Part shown: one piece after another, positions 1 to 8,570 of the stretch
How positions within the stretch are numbered: the stretch's first letter is position 1
How the letters are laid out: every line of letters starts with the position of its first letter
NCBI RefSeq assembly: GCF_001550065.1
Contig: NZ_LRUB01000035.1
Coordinates: 363,083 to 427,082 of the forward strand
Length of the DNA: 64,000 nucleotides
Direction of reading: 5' to 3'
Source: Kordiimonas lipolytica
GTDB lineage: Bacteria > Pseudomonadota > Alphaproteobacteria > Sphingomonadales > Kordiimonadaceae
Program-made: the position numbers and the translations under genes
Notes under the pieces: generated by a model
Told to the model about the DNA's origin: nothing
Database searches by the model: none
What the model saw: the letters and a program-made list of their open reading frames with translations, nothing else

Positions 1-1
1 C

Positions 2-1684
2 ACTGTTGTGCTGCCGGATGGCACACGTGTGCCCTATGAAGAGTTGGCGGCAGCCGCGAGCCAAATAGAACCCGTTACGGATGTCAGCCTGCGTGAGCCC
101 GGCGAATGGCGTTACATTGGAAAGCCGCAGCAACGCCTTGATATCGTCGCGAAATCCACCGGTACGCTGACCTACGGCATCGACCTCGAATTTAACGGCA
201 TGGTGCACGCGACAGTCAAATTGAACCCGCGCCAGGGTGGTGAGCTTGTCAGCTATGATGCCGCTGCTGCTGAGGGTATGCGGGGCGTGAAGAAAATCAT
301 GCGCGTTTCGGGCGGTGTCGCCGTAGTGGCGGACAACACGTGGCGCGCCATTCAGGCGGCGAACGCTATCGACTGTAACTGGGGCCCGGTGAGCTACCCG
401 GCTGAGATGGAAGGCCACTGGGACCTGCTATCGAACAGCTTCACGGAAGAGCATGTGGATAATGTCTGGCGCGAGGAGGGGGACGTAGAAGCAGCGCTTG
501 CGGACGCAGATGTGATTGAGGCCGAATACCGTGCACCCTATGTCGCCCACGCACCGCTTGAGCCGATTTCGGCGACAGTGCTGGTGACAGATGGTGGTGT
601 GGATGTCTGGACGGCGGCTCAGTTGCCGCGCTTCGTGCAGGCCAATGTGGCCCAGATTGTGGGCGTGGAGCCAAGCCAGGTGCGGCTTCACAACCAATAT
701 GCGGGCGGCAGCTTTGGCCACCGGCTGGAGGACGAGCATGTCAAGCGCGCGGCTGAGGTTGCCATGGCCATGCGCGGCACGCCGGTGAAGCTGACATACA
801 GCCGCGAAGAAGACTTCGCCCACGATTTCCCGCGCCAAATTTCCATGGGACGGATGCGGGGTGTGGTCAAGGACGGCAGAATAGAGGCCTATGACCTGGG
901 TATCGCCAGCCCGTCTGTTCAGGCGTCCCAACTGCCGCGCCAGAACCAGGTGGCCCCTCCGGGTGCGGATCGGCAGATCGCCGCTGGCGCCTGGAATATC
1001 CCATACGACCTGCCGCATTTCCGCATGACAGGCTACCGCACAGATGGCCTGGCGCCTGTCAGCAGTTGGCGGTCAGTAGGGGCATCTACAAACGGATTTT
1101 TTGCTGATTGTTTCCTTGATGAGCTGATCCATGCTGCGGGCGCTGATCCGCTGGAGGAGCGCATTCGTCTGTGCGCTGAGCCGCTCGCGCGCGGTGTGCT
1201 TGAAGCGGTGGGGGAGATGTCAAGCTGGGGCAGTGACCTGGGCCCAAACCGGGGCAGGGGTGTGGCTTTCGTTGAAAGCTTCGGTGTGCCGGTTGCGGAA
1301 GTGGTGGAAGTCACCAACACGGAATATGGCATCAGGATTGACAAGGTCTATGTGGCAGCTGATGTCGGCCGGGTGATCGATCCCGTGAACTTTGACAATC
1401 TGGTCAAGGGCGGTGTCGTGTTCGGGCTTGGACACGCCATGAACTGCGAGATCACTTATTCCGACGGTATGGCAGAGCAACAGAATTTCTATGACCATGA
1501 AGCCATGCGGCTTCACCAGTGCCCGGAAATCATTGTCCGCGGGCTTGAGAATTCTCCCAAGATCCGGGGCATTGGCGAGCCGCCAGTGCCGCCCGCGGCG
1601 CCTGCTCTTGCGAATGCTATCTTTGCAGCGACCGGCAAACGGCTTCGTGAAATGCCGTTCTACAAGCATATCGATTTCGTTTGA
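2..1684 (+). CDS. Molybdopterin-dependent oxidoreductase large subunit, xanthine dehydrogenase / IorB family (5'-truncated by window)
   Basis: The reading frame is open to the left edge, so the gene begins outside the window; about 560 C-terminal residues are present, against roughly 740 for isoquinoline 1-oxidoreductase beta-type subunits. What remains is the molybdopterin-binding part of the xanthine dehydrogenase fold, with the hallmark GGSFGHR segment near residue 230 and a C-terminal GIGEPPVPPAAPALANAIF segment whose Glu corresponds to the catalytic base of the family. Such subunits hydroxylate N-heterocycles or oxidise aldehydes, working with a small 2Fe-2S subunit that would lie upstream. 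Many IorB proteins are exported by the Tat system, but the N-terminus is not visible here. The substrate cannot be told from sequence. The family call is secure; the isoquinoline label is only by resemblance. Confidence 0.85.
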   Translation, partial: TVVLPDGTRVPYEELAAAASQIEPVTDVSLREPGEWRYIGKPQQRLDIVAKSTGTLTYGIDLEFNGMVHATVKLNPRQGGELVSYDAAAAEGMRGVKKIMRVSGGVAVVADNTWRAIQAANAIDCNWGPVSYPAEMEGHWDLLSNSFTEEHVDNVWREEGDVEAALADADVIEAEYRAPYVAHAPLEPISATVLVTDGGVDVWTAAQLPRFVQANVAQIVGVEPSQVRLHNQYAGGSFGHRLEDEHVKRAAEVAMAMRGTPVKLTYSREEDFAHDFPRQISMGRMRGVVKDGRIEAYDLGIASPSVQASQLPRQNQVAPPGADRQIAAGAWNIPYDLPHFRMTGYRTDGLAPVSSWRSVGASTNGFFADCFLDELIHAAGADPLEERIRLCAEPLARGVLEAVGEMSSWGSDLGPNRGRGVAFVESFGVPVAEVVEVTNTEYGIRIDKVYVAADVGRVIDPVNFDNLVKGGVVFGLGHAMNCEITYSDGMAEQQNFYDHEAMRLHQCPEIIVRGLENSPKIRGIGEPPVPPAAPALANAIFAATGKRLREMPFYKHIDFV

Positions 1685-2003
1685 CATGAGCCATACGCTG
1701 GGAGGGCAAAGTCTCGTCCTCCCTTGCCGTGGTTCTTCTTCCTCAGGTCTTGATATTCACAAAGCAAGTTGAGAAAGCCGATACAGTTTTGTTCGCTTGG
1801 TTCTGCGCGGCAGTAAGCCTTCGATTTCTTCCGGGGAGGGGCATTTGTATTGAGGCCTTATAGCATCAAAACATATCATGATAAAATATCATTGAATTAT
1901 GAAAATCGATCATATCTTGTCATGATTTAAGCCCCGCCGTTATATTTCTCTTCCTGAAAGTCCGCAGAAAACAGCGGATGCGCTCAGGTAAGGAGGAAAG
2001 CAA
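1685..2003 (+). promoter_or_regulatory. Intergenic region with AT-rich palindromes upstream of the TonB receptor
   Basis: This 319-base gap holds no credible gene. Positions about 1861-1925 are very AT-rich compared with the neighbours. They contain a perfect inverted repeat ATGATA-AAA-TATCAT at 1878-1892 and a further ATCATAT half-site at 1909-1915. The same ATGAT/ATCAT half-sites recur in the promoter of the LysR regulator at 14136-14157. A strong AGGAGG ribosome binding site at 1991-1996 precedes the GTG start of the receptor gene. I read this as a regulated promoter, possibly controlled by the LysR protein; that link is inference. Confidence 0.5.
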
Positions 2004-4553
2004 GTGACTTGGAATGTGAAGTGGAAGCGCAACCAAAAGGTGGTTTCGCGTGTAATGAATACTGCGTCTGCAGTGGCGCTGATGGCTGGGGTGGCCGCGG
2101 GTGCTGCGTACGCGCAGGATAATCAGGAAACAGAAGAAAAAGCGGATCAGTCCGCCTTTCAGTTTGAAGAGATCGTAACGGTCGGTACGCGTTCCCAAGG
2201 CCGCTCGGCTCTCAGTTCGCCAGCGCCGATCGATGTGATTTCCGGCAGGGATTTCGAAAGCCAGGCCGACAATGACATCAGCAACCTGCTACGTACGGTC
2301 GTGCCGTCCTATAACGTAAGCGCACAGCCTATCAGTGATGCGTCTACCTTCGTGCGACCTGCCAGCCTGCGTGGCTTGGCTGCGGACCACACGCTTGTGC
2401 TGCTCAATAACAAGCGTCGTCATCGCTCTGCTGTGATCAACTTCTATACGGCGGGTGAATCCAACGGTGCCCAGGGGCCGGATATTTCTGTATTCCCGAC
2501 GATCGCCCTGAAGCAGGTTGAGGTGCTGAGGGATGGTGCCGCGGCGCAGTATGGTTCTGACGCGATCGCGGGTGTTATCAACTTCCGCCTCAAGGACGAT
2601 ACAGAGGCGGGGTCCATTGAAGCCAAGGTTGGCAGCACTTATGAAGGCGATGGCGACAATCTTCTGATTTCCGCCAACAAGGGTTTTGAGCTTGGCTCTG
2701 ACGGCTTCATCAATATCAGCGCATCCTATGGCGAGAGCGACCCGACAGACCGGTCCGTTCAAACCGCAGCGGCGGCTGAAGCCGCATCACTCGGCTTCTC
2801 AGATGTGCCAAACCCGGCACAGGTTTGGGGCACGCCGCGCGTTCACTATGACTTTAAGTCTGTCGTCAATATGGGCGTGAACATCAGTGATACCACGCGC
2901 TTCTATGCCTTTGGTAACTATGCCAAGAAAAAAGCCACGAACGGCCTATACCACCGTCCTGTGCTTAGCCGTGATGGCGTATACACGTTTGGAGAAAATG
3001 CTGCGATTATCGACCTTGACGGTGACGGCGGCGAAACATGTCCGACTGTAGCAGCAAACGATCTCGCTGGTTTGCAAGGCTTGTCGGCCAACTGCTGGTC
3101 TCTCTTCAAGGTCTATCCTGGTGGTTTCACACCGTCTCTGACGGGCACCGTGACCGACTATTCCATGGTGGCTGGCGTTGAAGGCGAGTTGGATAACGGC
3201 CTGACATATGACATCAGTGCAAGCTATGGCCGCAACAAGACGGGCTTTATTGTAGATTCCTACAATGCATCCTATGGACCTGATTCAGCCACGGAAATGA
3301 GTGCCGGCGCTTTCGTGCAAAACGAGACAAACCTGAACGCTGATTTCACCTATCCTGTGGCGATGGACAGCCTTGCGGACGACTTGATGGTTGCCTTTGG
3401 GCTGGAATATCGCCGTGAAGAGTTTGAGTCGATCGCGGGCCACCTGCATTCCTATTCTGTGGGCCCTTATGGCGAACTTGGTTTTGGTGGGTCATCGCAA
3501 GGCTATGCCGGTGTGAACGCTGCGGCAGCCGGTAGTGCGTCGCGTTCCAACATCGCGGCCTATCTTGATCTTGAAGCACAGGTTACCGACAGCCTGCTGC
3601 TGACAGGAGCCGTACGCTGGGAAGATTTCGACGGCTTTGGCTCCACAACCAATACAAAACTGGCTGCCCGTTGGGATGTTACGGATACCGTAGGGCTGCG
3701 TGGGTCCTTCTCAACAGGTTTCCGCGCGCCAACGCCGGGCCAGGCGAATGTGCGGAACATCAGCTCGCTTCTGGATGCAGGTAATATCACCCTGAGCGGT
3801 ATCGTTCCGCCAACTGATCCACTGGCGGTCAGCGTTGGCGGCACCGAGCTTCAGCCGGAAACATCAACCAGCTTCACGGTTGGTACTGTCATGTCCCTGG
3901 GTGACATCGACCTTACGGTTGACTATTTCGACATTACGATCGATGACCGTATTTCCCTGTCGCCTTTCTTTGATGTGGATAGTCCGGATTTCGCTAATCT
4001 GCGGTACTATTTCAATGACTTCAAAACCAACACAAAAGGTATTGATGTTGTTGCGACCTATTCCGTGGAAATGGGTAATGGCACGACGTCCTTCTCGCTC
4101 GCCGGTAACTGGACCAGCACCAAGGTGAAGGAATCCGCAAGCCTAGACCCACTGCGTATCCGCACCATTGAGGACGGCACACCAGCCATCCGCGGCAACT
4201 TCACCATCAACCACGTGAACGACAAATGGCGCGCGCTTGTGCGGGCCAACCATTTCGGCTCCTACTACAACGGCCACATTTCCTTCACGGACATGGTGCC
4301 TGGCGCAGAAATGACGTTTGACCTGGAGGTTGGCTATAATGTCACCGAAAATGTGGAACTTGTTGTTGGCGCAAGCAATATCTTCAACAACTTCCCGGAC
4401 GAGGTTCCAGACGAAGGCCTGCCAATGACAACACTTCTTGGTACAGACGCGCTGTTTGACACCAAAAGTGCCTGGGGCGCCAAGTATCCGGAATTCTCCC
4501 CTATGGGCATCAATGGCGGGACATATTATGTCCGAGTTCGGTATGCCTTTTAA
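2004..4553 (+). CDS. TonB-dependent outer-membrane receptor (849 aa)
   Basis: Outer-membrane active transporter that takes up a scarce, bulky substrate using TonB/ExbBD energy. The GTG start is chosen because AGGAGG lies 7 bases upstream. A basic N-region and hydrophobic segment (residues 1-37) end in AYA before QD, a good signal-peptidase site. A TonB-box-like EEIVTVG follows at 55-61. The plug domain carries QVEVLRDGAAAQYGSDAIAG, and the protein ends in a typical beta-barrel strand with terminal Phe (YYVRVRYAF). Length is normal for the family. The gene stands alone, between the oxidoreductase and a convergent GABA operon, so context does not fix the substrate. The shared palindrome with the LysR/nhaC promoter hints that it belongs to that catabolic regulon. 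Confidence 0.9.
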   Translation: MTWNVKWKRNQKVVSRVMNTASAVALMAGVAAGAAYAQDNQETEEKADQSAFQFEEIVTVGTRSQGRSALSSPAPIDVISGRDFESQADNDISNLLRTVVPSYNVSAQPISDASTFVRPASLRGLAADHTLVLLNNKRRHRSAVINFYTAGESNGAQGPDISVFPTIALKQVEVLRDGAAAQYGSDAIAGVINFRLKDDTEAGSIEAKVGSTYEGDGDNLLISANKGFELGSDGFINISASYGESDPTDRSVQTAAAAEAASLGFSDVPNPAQVWGTPRVHYDFKSVVNMGVNISDTTRFYAFGNYAKKKATNGLYHRPVLSRDGVYTFGENAAIIDLDGDGGETCPTVAANDLAGLQGLSANCWSLFKVYPGGFTPSLTGTVTDYSMVAGVEGELDNGLTYDISASYGRNKTGFIVDSYNASYGPDSATEMSAGAFVQNETNLNADFTYPVAMDSLADDLMVAFGLEYRREEFESIAGHLHSYSVGPYGELGFGGSSQGYAGVNAAAAGSASRSNIAAYLDLEAQVTDSLLLTGAVRWEDFDGFGSTTNTKLAARWDVTDTVGLRGSFSTGFRAPTPGQANVRNISSLLDAGNITLSGIVPPTDPLAVSVGGTELQPETSTSFTVGTVMSLGDIDLTVDYFDITIDDRISLSPFFDVDSPDFANLRYYFNDFKTNTKGIDVVATYSVEMGNGTTSFSLAGNWTSTKVKESASLDPLRIRTIEDGTPAIRGNFTINHVNDKWRALVRANHFGSYYNGHISFTDMVPGAEMTFDLEVGYNVTENVELVVGASNIFNNFPDEVPDEGLPMTTLLGTDALFDTKSAWGAKYPEFSPMGINGGTYYVRVRYAF

Positions 4554-4887
4554 ACAAGGGTAATCTCTGAGGCGGGTTTGAAGGCCATTCCCGTCTCATC
4601 CCGTTCCGGCCCTCACCAGAGTTGCGGTGTGGGGGCTGCCTATTTGGAGATATGCCTTGGTGGCGCCTTGTCTTCGTTTTGATCCGGTGTCGCCACAATC
4701 TTCCCCACCCCCTTTCGATGGCGGGCATATATCTCCAGATACCGCATGTGTCGGCGGCTTGCCTAAGCTGCCATCCCATTTGTCGCAAAGGGAAGTGCCG
4801 GCACATGCTCCCTTTCTTCCAAACAACAAAAACCCCGAACTACCTTGAGGGGCAGTCCGGGGCCAAGTGAGGGAACGCTAAGCTTGC
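4554..4887. other. Convergent intergenic region, no gene seen
   Basis: This 334-base stretch separates the receptor gene from the convergent gabT. Short open frames exist but lack ribosome binding sites and recognisable protein content. It holds an imperfect stem-loop just after the receptor stop (GAGGCGGG at 4569-4576 against CCCGTCTC at 4590-4597, one G-U pair) and a clear terminator for the minus strand at 4827-4862. I see nothing else. Confidence 0.6.
4827..4862 (-). terminator. Rho-independent terminator of the gab operon
   Basis: Read on the minus strand, CCCCGGACTGCC and GGTAGTTCGGGG form a 12-bp stem (two G-U pairs) around CCTCAA, followed by TTTTTG. It lies 25 bases beyond the gabT stop codon. 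Confidence 0.85.
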
Positions 4888-6171
4888 CTATTTGGCAGCC
4901 AGGTTCTTGAGGGTAGTTGCGAGGATGTCCAAGCCTTCCTCCAGCACCGCGGTTGGTGCAGTCAGGGCTGGCAGGAAGCGGATCACATTGCCGCGGACAC
5001 CGCAGCTCAGAAGGATCAGGCCGTTTTCGGCGGCTGCCTTCACAAGCGCGCCGGTCAGGGCCGCATCTGGCTTGTTGGCGTCGCCATCCTCAACCAGTTC
5101 CATGGCGATCATGGCGCCAAGATTGCGCACATTGCCGATCACATTCGGCAGTTCTGCCTGCAGTGAGGTCAGCCGTTTGTTGAACAGATCACCAATCTCA
5201 TTCGCGCGGTCGCACAGGCCGTCTTGTTCGATGATTTCCATCACCTTGAGGCCTGCCACACAGCCAAGCGGGGAACCGCCATAAGTGCCGCCAAGGCCAC
5301 CGGGTGCAGCCGCATCCATGACATGGGCCTTGCCCACAACGCCGCTGATCGGGAAGCCGCCAGCCATGGCTTTGGCCACAGTCATCAGGTCAGGCTCCAC
5401 GCCGCTGTACTCAGTCGCGAACAGTTTGCCTGTGCGGGCAAAACCGGTCTGGATTTCGTCACAGATCAGCATGATGCCGTGTTCGTCACAAATGCTGCGC
5501 AGGCTTTGCATGAAGGATGGGCTGGCCGCATAGAAGCCGCCTTCGCCTTGCACAGGCTCAAGGATGATGGCCGCCACGCGGGATGGCTCGATATCCGCCT
5601 TGAAGAGGGCGTCGAGCGCGTTCAGGCTGTCTGCTTCGGTGATGCCGTGATACTCGATCGGGTAGGGCGCGTGGAACACGTCTGACGGGAACGGCCCGAA
5701 GCCGATCTTGTATGGTGCCACCTTGCCCGTAAGCGCCATGCCCATCATGGTGCGGCCATGGAAGCCGCCTTTGAAGGCGATGATGCCGGGGCGGCCAGTC
5801 GCTGCGCGCGCGATTTTCACCGCGTTTTCAACGGCTTCCGCGCCAGTTGTCAGGAAAATGGATTTCTTCGGCGTGTCGCCAGGCGCTGCCGCATTCAGCT
5901 TTTCCGCAAGCGCGATGTAGCTTTCATACGGGTTTACCTGGTAGCAGCTGTGTGAAAATTTATCGAGCTGGTCCTTGACCGCCTCAACAATACGCGGATC
6001 GCTGTGGCCGGTGTTGTTCACGGCGATGCCTGTGGCGAAATCGATATAGCGATTGCCTTCAACGTCCCACAGAACCGCGTTCTTGGCGTGCGAGGTGAAG
6101 CGGGCGTGCATGGTGCCAACGCCGCGGGCAACGGCGGCCTCGCGGCGCGCCCAAAGGTCTGCGTTACTCAT
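4888..6171 (-). CDS. gabT: 4-aminobutyrate aminotransferase
   Basis: PLP enzyme moving the amino group of 4-aminobutyrate to 2-oxoglutarate, giving succinate semialdehyde. The protein has 427 residues, the same size as E. coli GabT, and matches its pattern from the start (VGTMHARF, FATGIAVNNTGH). It is a class III aminotransferase with pyridine-nitrogen-binding Asp238 (ICDEI) and Schiff-base Lys267 (TVAKAMAGGF). The ATG start has AGGAGG 7 bases upstream. Its start codon lies 1 base from the gabD stop, so the two are co-translated and supply consecutive steps. It is the last gene of the minus-strand cluster and is followed by a terminator. Confidence 0.95.
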   Translation of the reverse strand: MSNADLWARREAAVARGVGTMHARFTSHAKNAVLWDVEGNRYIDFATGIAVNNTGHSDPRIVEAVKDQLDKFSHSCYQVNPYESYIALAEKLNAAAPGDTPKKSIFLTTGAEAVENAVKIARAATGRPGIIAFKGGFHGRTMMGMALTGKVAPYKIGFGPFPSDVFHAPYPIEYHGITEADSLNALDALFKADIEPSRVAAIILEPVQGEGGFYAASPSFMQSLRSICDEHGIMLICDEIQTGFARTGKLFATEYSGVEPDLMTVAKAMAGGFPISGVVGKAHVMDAAAPGGLGGTYGGSPLGCVAGLKVMEIIEQDGLCDRANEIGDLFNKRLTSLQAELPNVIGNVRNLGAMIAMELVEDGDANKPDAALTGALVKAAAENGLILLSCGVRGNVIRFLPALTAPTAVLEEGLDILATTLKNLAAK

Positions 6172-6172
6172 A

Positions 6173-7603
6173 TTAAAGGCCTCCTAACAGACAGTATTTG
6201 ATTTCAAGATAGTCATCGATGCCGTAGCGCGACCCTTCGCGCCCCAGCCCGCTTTCCTTGACGCCGCCAAAGGGCGCCACTTCGGTTGAGATGATGCCTT
6301 CATTGATGCCCACCATGCCGTACTCCAGCGCTTCCATTACCCGGAACACGCGCCCGAGGTCGCGGGCATAGAAATAAGCGGCAAGGCCGTAAGGCGTGTC
6401 GTTGGCCTGTGCAACCACTTCAGCTTCGTCCGTGAAGCGATAAACAGGTGCCACCGGGCCGAAAATCTCGGCCTGGGTGATCGCCATGTCGTGGCGAACG
6501 TCCCGAAGCACGGTTGGGGCATAGAAGTTGTCGCCGGCATCGTGGCGCATGCCGCCGGTGACTGCTTTGGCTCCGGCTTCAACCGCGCCCTCAACAAGGC
6601 CGGTCACTTTCGTGACAGCAGCCGTATTGATCAGCGGCCCACAGGTAACGCCGTCATGGGCACCGTTACCCACCTTCAGCTTTTCCACAGCTGCGGCGAA
6701 CTTCTCGACAAAGGCGTCATAAACGCCGTCCTGCACATAGAAGCGGTTCGCGCACACGCAGGTTTGCCCTGCATTGCGGTATTTGCTGACCATGGCACCG
6801 GCGACAGCGGCGTCGATATCGGCGTCATCAAATACGATGAAAGGTGCGTTGCCGCCCAGTTCCATCGAGGCTTTCTTGACCGTGCTGGCGCACTGCACCA
6901 GAAGCTGTTTGCCAACGGCGGTTGAGCCAGTGAAGGAAAACTTGCGGATGGTTGGGTGTGTGGTCAGGATTTCGCCAACCTTTTGCGGTTTTTCTGACGT
7001 CACGACCTGCAGCACATTCGCTGGAATGCCGGCTTCAAGTGCGAGCACTTCAAGCGCGATGGCAGACAGCGGCGTGCTTTCAGCAGGGCGCACAATCGCC
7101 GTGCAGCCTGCGGCCATTGCAGGCGCCACCTTGCGGGTGATCATCGCCACCGGGAAGTTCCAGGGCGTGATGGCGCTCACGACACCGATCGCCTGCTTGA
7201 TCACCATGATCCGCTTGTTGGGCAGCGTTGCGGGCACCATGTCGCCGTATACGCGCTTTGCCTCTTCCGCAAACCACTGGATGAAGCTGGCCCCATAGGC
7301 CACTTCGCCGCGTGCTTCCGCCAGCGGCTTGCCGCATTCAGCAGTGATGATCTGTGCCAGGTCTTCCTGGTTCGTCATGATCAGGTCGTACCAGCGCATC
7401 AGCGCTGCGGCCCGTTCCTTGGCCAGGGCATCGCGCCATGCGGGCAGGGCGACTTCGGCGCGGTCAATCGCGGCCAGCACGTCTGCCTCATTCATGTCCG
7501 TCACGCTGGCGATCACATCGCCCGTGGCTGGGTTTGTCACTTCAAAACTTGTGGCCCCGCTTTCACGCAGCAGGGATTTGTTTTCTATATTCAGCATAGT
7601 CAC
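6173..7603 (-). CDS. gabD: Succinate-semialdehyde dehydrogenase
   Basis: Oxidises succinate semialdehyde to succinate with NAD(P)+, delivering GABA carbon to the TCA cycle. The 476-residue protein is a full-length aldehyde dehydrogenase with PWNF (147-150), general base Glu248 (MELGGNAPF) and nucleophile Cys282 (GQTCVCANR). Two starts are possible: GTG at 7603, 5 bases after a GGGAGT site, or ATG at 7597. Odd point: the cofactor-contacting Lys found in most relatives (KPAE) appears to be Arg172 here (VRPAEST). gabD is followed at once by gabT, and lies 78 bases downstream of the LuxR-type regulator gene. Confidence 0.93.
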   Translation of the reverse strand: MTMLNIENKSLLRESGATSFEVTNPATGDVIASVTDMNEADVLAAIDRAEVALPAWRDALAKERAAALMRWYDLIMTNQEDLAQIITAECGKPLAEARGEVAYGASFIQWFAEEAKRVYGDMVPATLPNKRIMVIKQAIGVVSAITPWNFPVAMITRKVAPAMAAGCTAIVRPAESTPLSAIALEVLALEAGIPANVLQVVTSEKPQKVGEILTTHPTIRKFSFTGSTAVGKQLLVQCASTVKKASMELGGNAPFIVFDDADIDAAVAGAMVSKYRNAGQTCVCANRFYVQDGVYDAFVEKFAAAVEKLKVGNGAHDGVTCGPLINTAAVTKVTGLVEGAVEAGAKAVTGGMRHDAGDNFYAPTVLRDVRHDMAITQAEIFGPVAPVYRFTDEAEVVAQANDTPYGLAAYFYARDLGRVFRVMEALEYGMVGINEGIISTEVAPFGGVKESGLGREGSRYGIDDYLEIKYCLLGGL

Positions 7604-7656
7604 CAGATACTCCCATGGAATTCTGGTGAGTGTCGCGCAAGTCGCGATTTTGGGAA

Positions 7657-7674
7657 ATACCCCCTTGGGGGGAT
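7657..7674. promoter_or_regulatory. GC-rich palindrome upstream of gabD, candidate LuxR-type operator
   Basis: CCCCC-TT-GGGGGG at 7660-7672 is a tight palindrome in the short gap between the LuxR-type regulator gene and gabD. The position fits an operator for a dimeric regulator, or an intercistronic hairpin. Binding by the neighbouring protein is inferred only from location. Confidence 0.4.
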
Positions 7675-7681
7675 GGGTAGA

Positions 7682-8548
7682 CTAAGGACCCAGGTAAGCC
7701 TTGAGCGGGTCCTCGCCGGACGCGGTGTCTGTACCCTCAAGGGCCGCAAGGAACAACGAGAACAGCTCGGCATGGGTGCCGATATCCAGCTTGGCATAAA
7801 TGCGCTTGCGGTGGACCTTCACGGTTTCCATGGAGATATTCAGGCGGTCGGCGACAGACCGTGCAGGGTGGCCGTGCATCAGCATCTGCATGATTTCAAA
7901 TTCGCGCGGGGTGAGGATGTCGCGGCCAAAAGCTCCAAGGGCAGACTGCAGTTCAGCATGCAGTCGCTTCCCCTTTTCGGTTTCCTTGTGGCCGCCACTG
8001 CAACGCGTGGCCAGTAGGCCGCATACAACGGGCGCGATCATGCGCATGTCTTCCAAGTCCTTTTGGGAAAAACGCGGGGCATCAATTGTGCGGGCGAGCG
8101 AAAGGGCAACTACATTGCCGTCTTTCAGGCGAGCCATGAAATTGACTTCGTCATTGAGGCCTGATTGCTGGTACCAGGCTTCGAAATACTCACTTTTGTG
8201 GAAGTCTGGCGGCGTGATTTCTTCAAGCCCCAACAGGCCGTCTTCCTTGAGGCTGAGCGCGGCCTGATAGAAGGGGTCCAGGATATAGAAGGCGGCGATA
8301 TAGTCGTCGAAATTATTTTTGCGCCAGTTGTGGCCGGTGTCGTTATGCAGGAACACGGGGCTGCTGTCCGCCCGGTAGATCATCAGGATGACGCTATTTG
8401 ACCGGAACAGTCCCTTGAGGTGGGCGACAAGTCCAGACAGCGCCTTATCATCATCGCTTTCGCGCAGAATGTCGCCAAGGCACTCATGCCAAAATGTCAG
8501 GGCTTTCCGGTCCATAAGTCGTGCACAGTTCCTCTGGTGATGTGGCAT
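7682..8548 (-). CDS. LuxR-family transcriptional regulator
   Basis: DNA-binding regulator, 288 residues from the first ATG. The C-terminal 60 residues are a standard LuxR/GerE helix-turn-helix (LTPREFEIMQML, then ADRLNISMETVKVHRKRIYAKL). The N-terminal ~200 residues look like a small-molecule sensor of the autoinducer-binding/GAF type, though I recognise no specific ligand motif. The gene sits inside the catabolic cluster, so it probably controls gabDT or the whole unit in response to a pathway compound. The start is uncertain: ATG at 8548 lies in the 3' arm of a perfect stem-loop (8545-8564), while ATG at 8515 (MDRKALTFWH) is free of the hairpin but has only a distant AGAGGA site. Confidence 0.85.
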   Translation of the reverse strand: MPHHQRNCARLMDRKALTFWHECLGDILRESDDDKALSGLVAHLKGLFRSNSVILMIYRADSSPVFLHNDTGHNWRKNNFDDYIAAFYILDPFYQAALSLKEDGLLGLEEITPPDFHKSEYFEAWYQQSGLNDEVNFMARLKDGNVVALSLARTIDAPRFSQKDLEDMRMIAPVVCGLLATRCSGGHKETEKGKRLHAELQSALGAFGRDILTPREFEIMQMLMHGHPARSVADRLNISMETVKVHRKRIYAKLDIGTHAELFSLFLAALEGTDTASGEDPLKAYLGP

Positions 8549-8564
8549 GGGGCGAACCCCATGC
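8545..8564 (-). promoter_or_regulatory. Stem-loop overlapping the start codon of the LuxR regulator
   Basis: On the minus strand GCATGGGG-TTCG-CCCCATGC forms a perfect 8-bp stem with a UUCG loop, starting 7 bases after the aminotransferase stop. Its 3' arm contains the first ATG of the LuxR gene, so it could mask translation initiation or mark an mRNA processing point. No T-tract follows, so it is not a canonical terminator. Confidence 0.6.
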
Positions 8565-8570
8565 GCTAAC

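Noticed and set aside
4622..4870. Short plus-strand ORFs in the convergent gap
   Set aside because: No ribosome site, Cys/Pro-rich translation, and overlap with the gab terminator.
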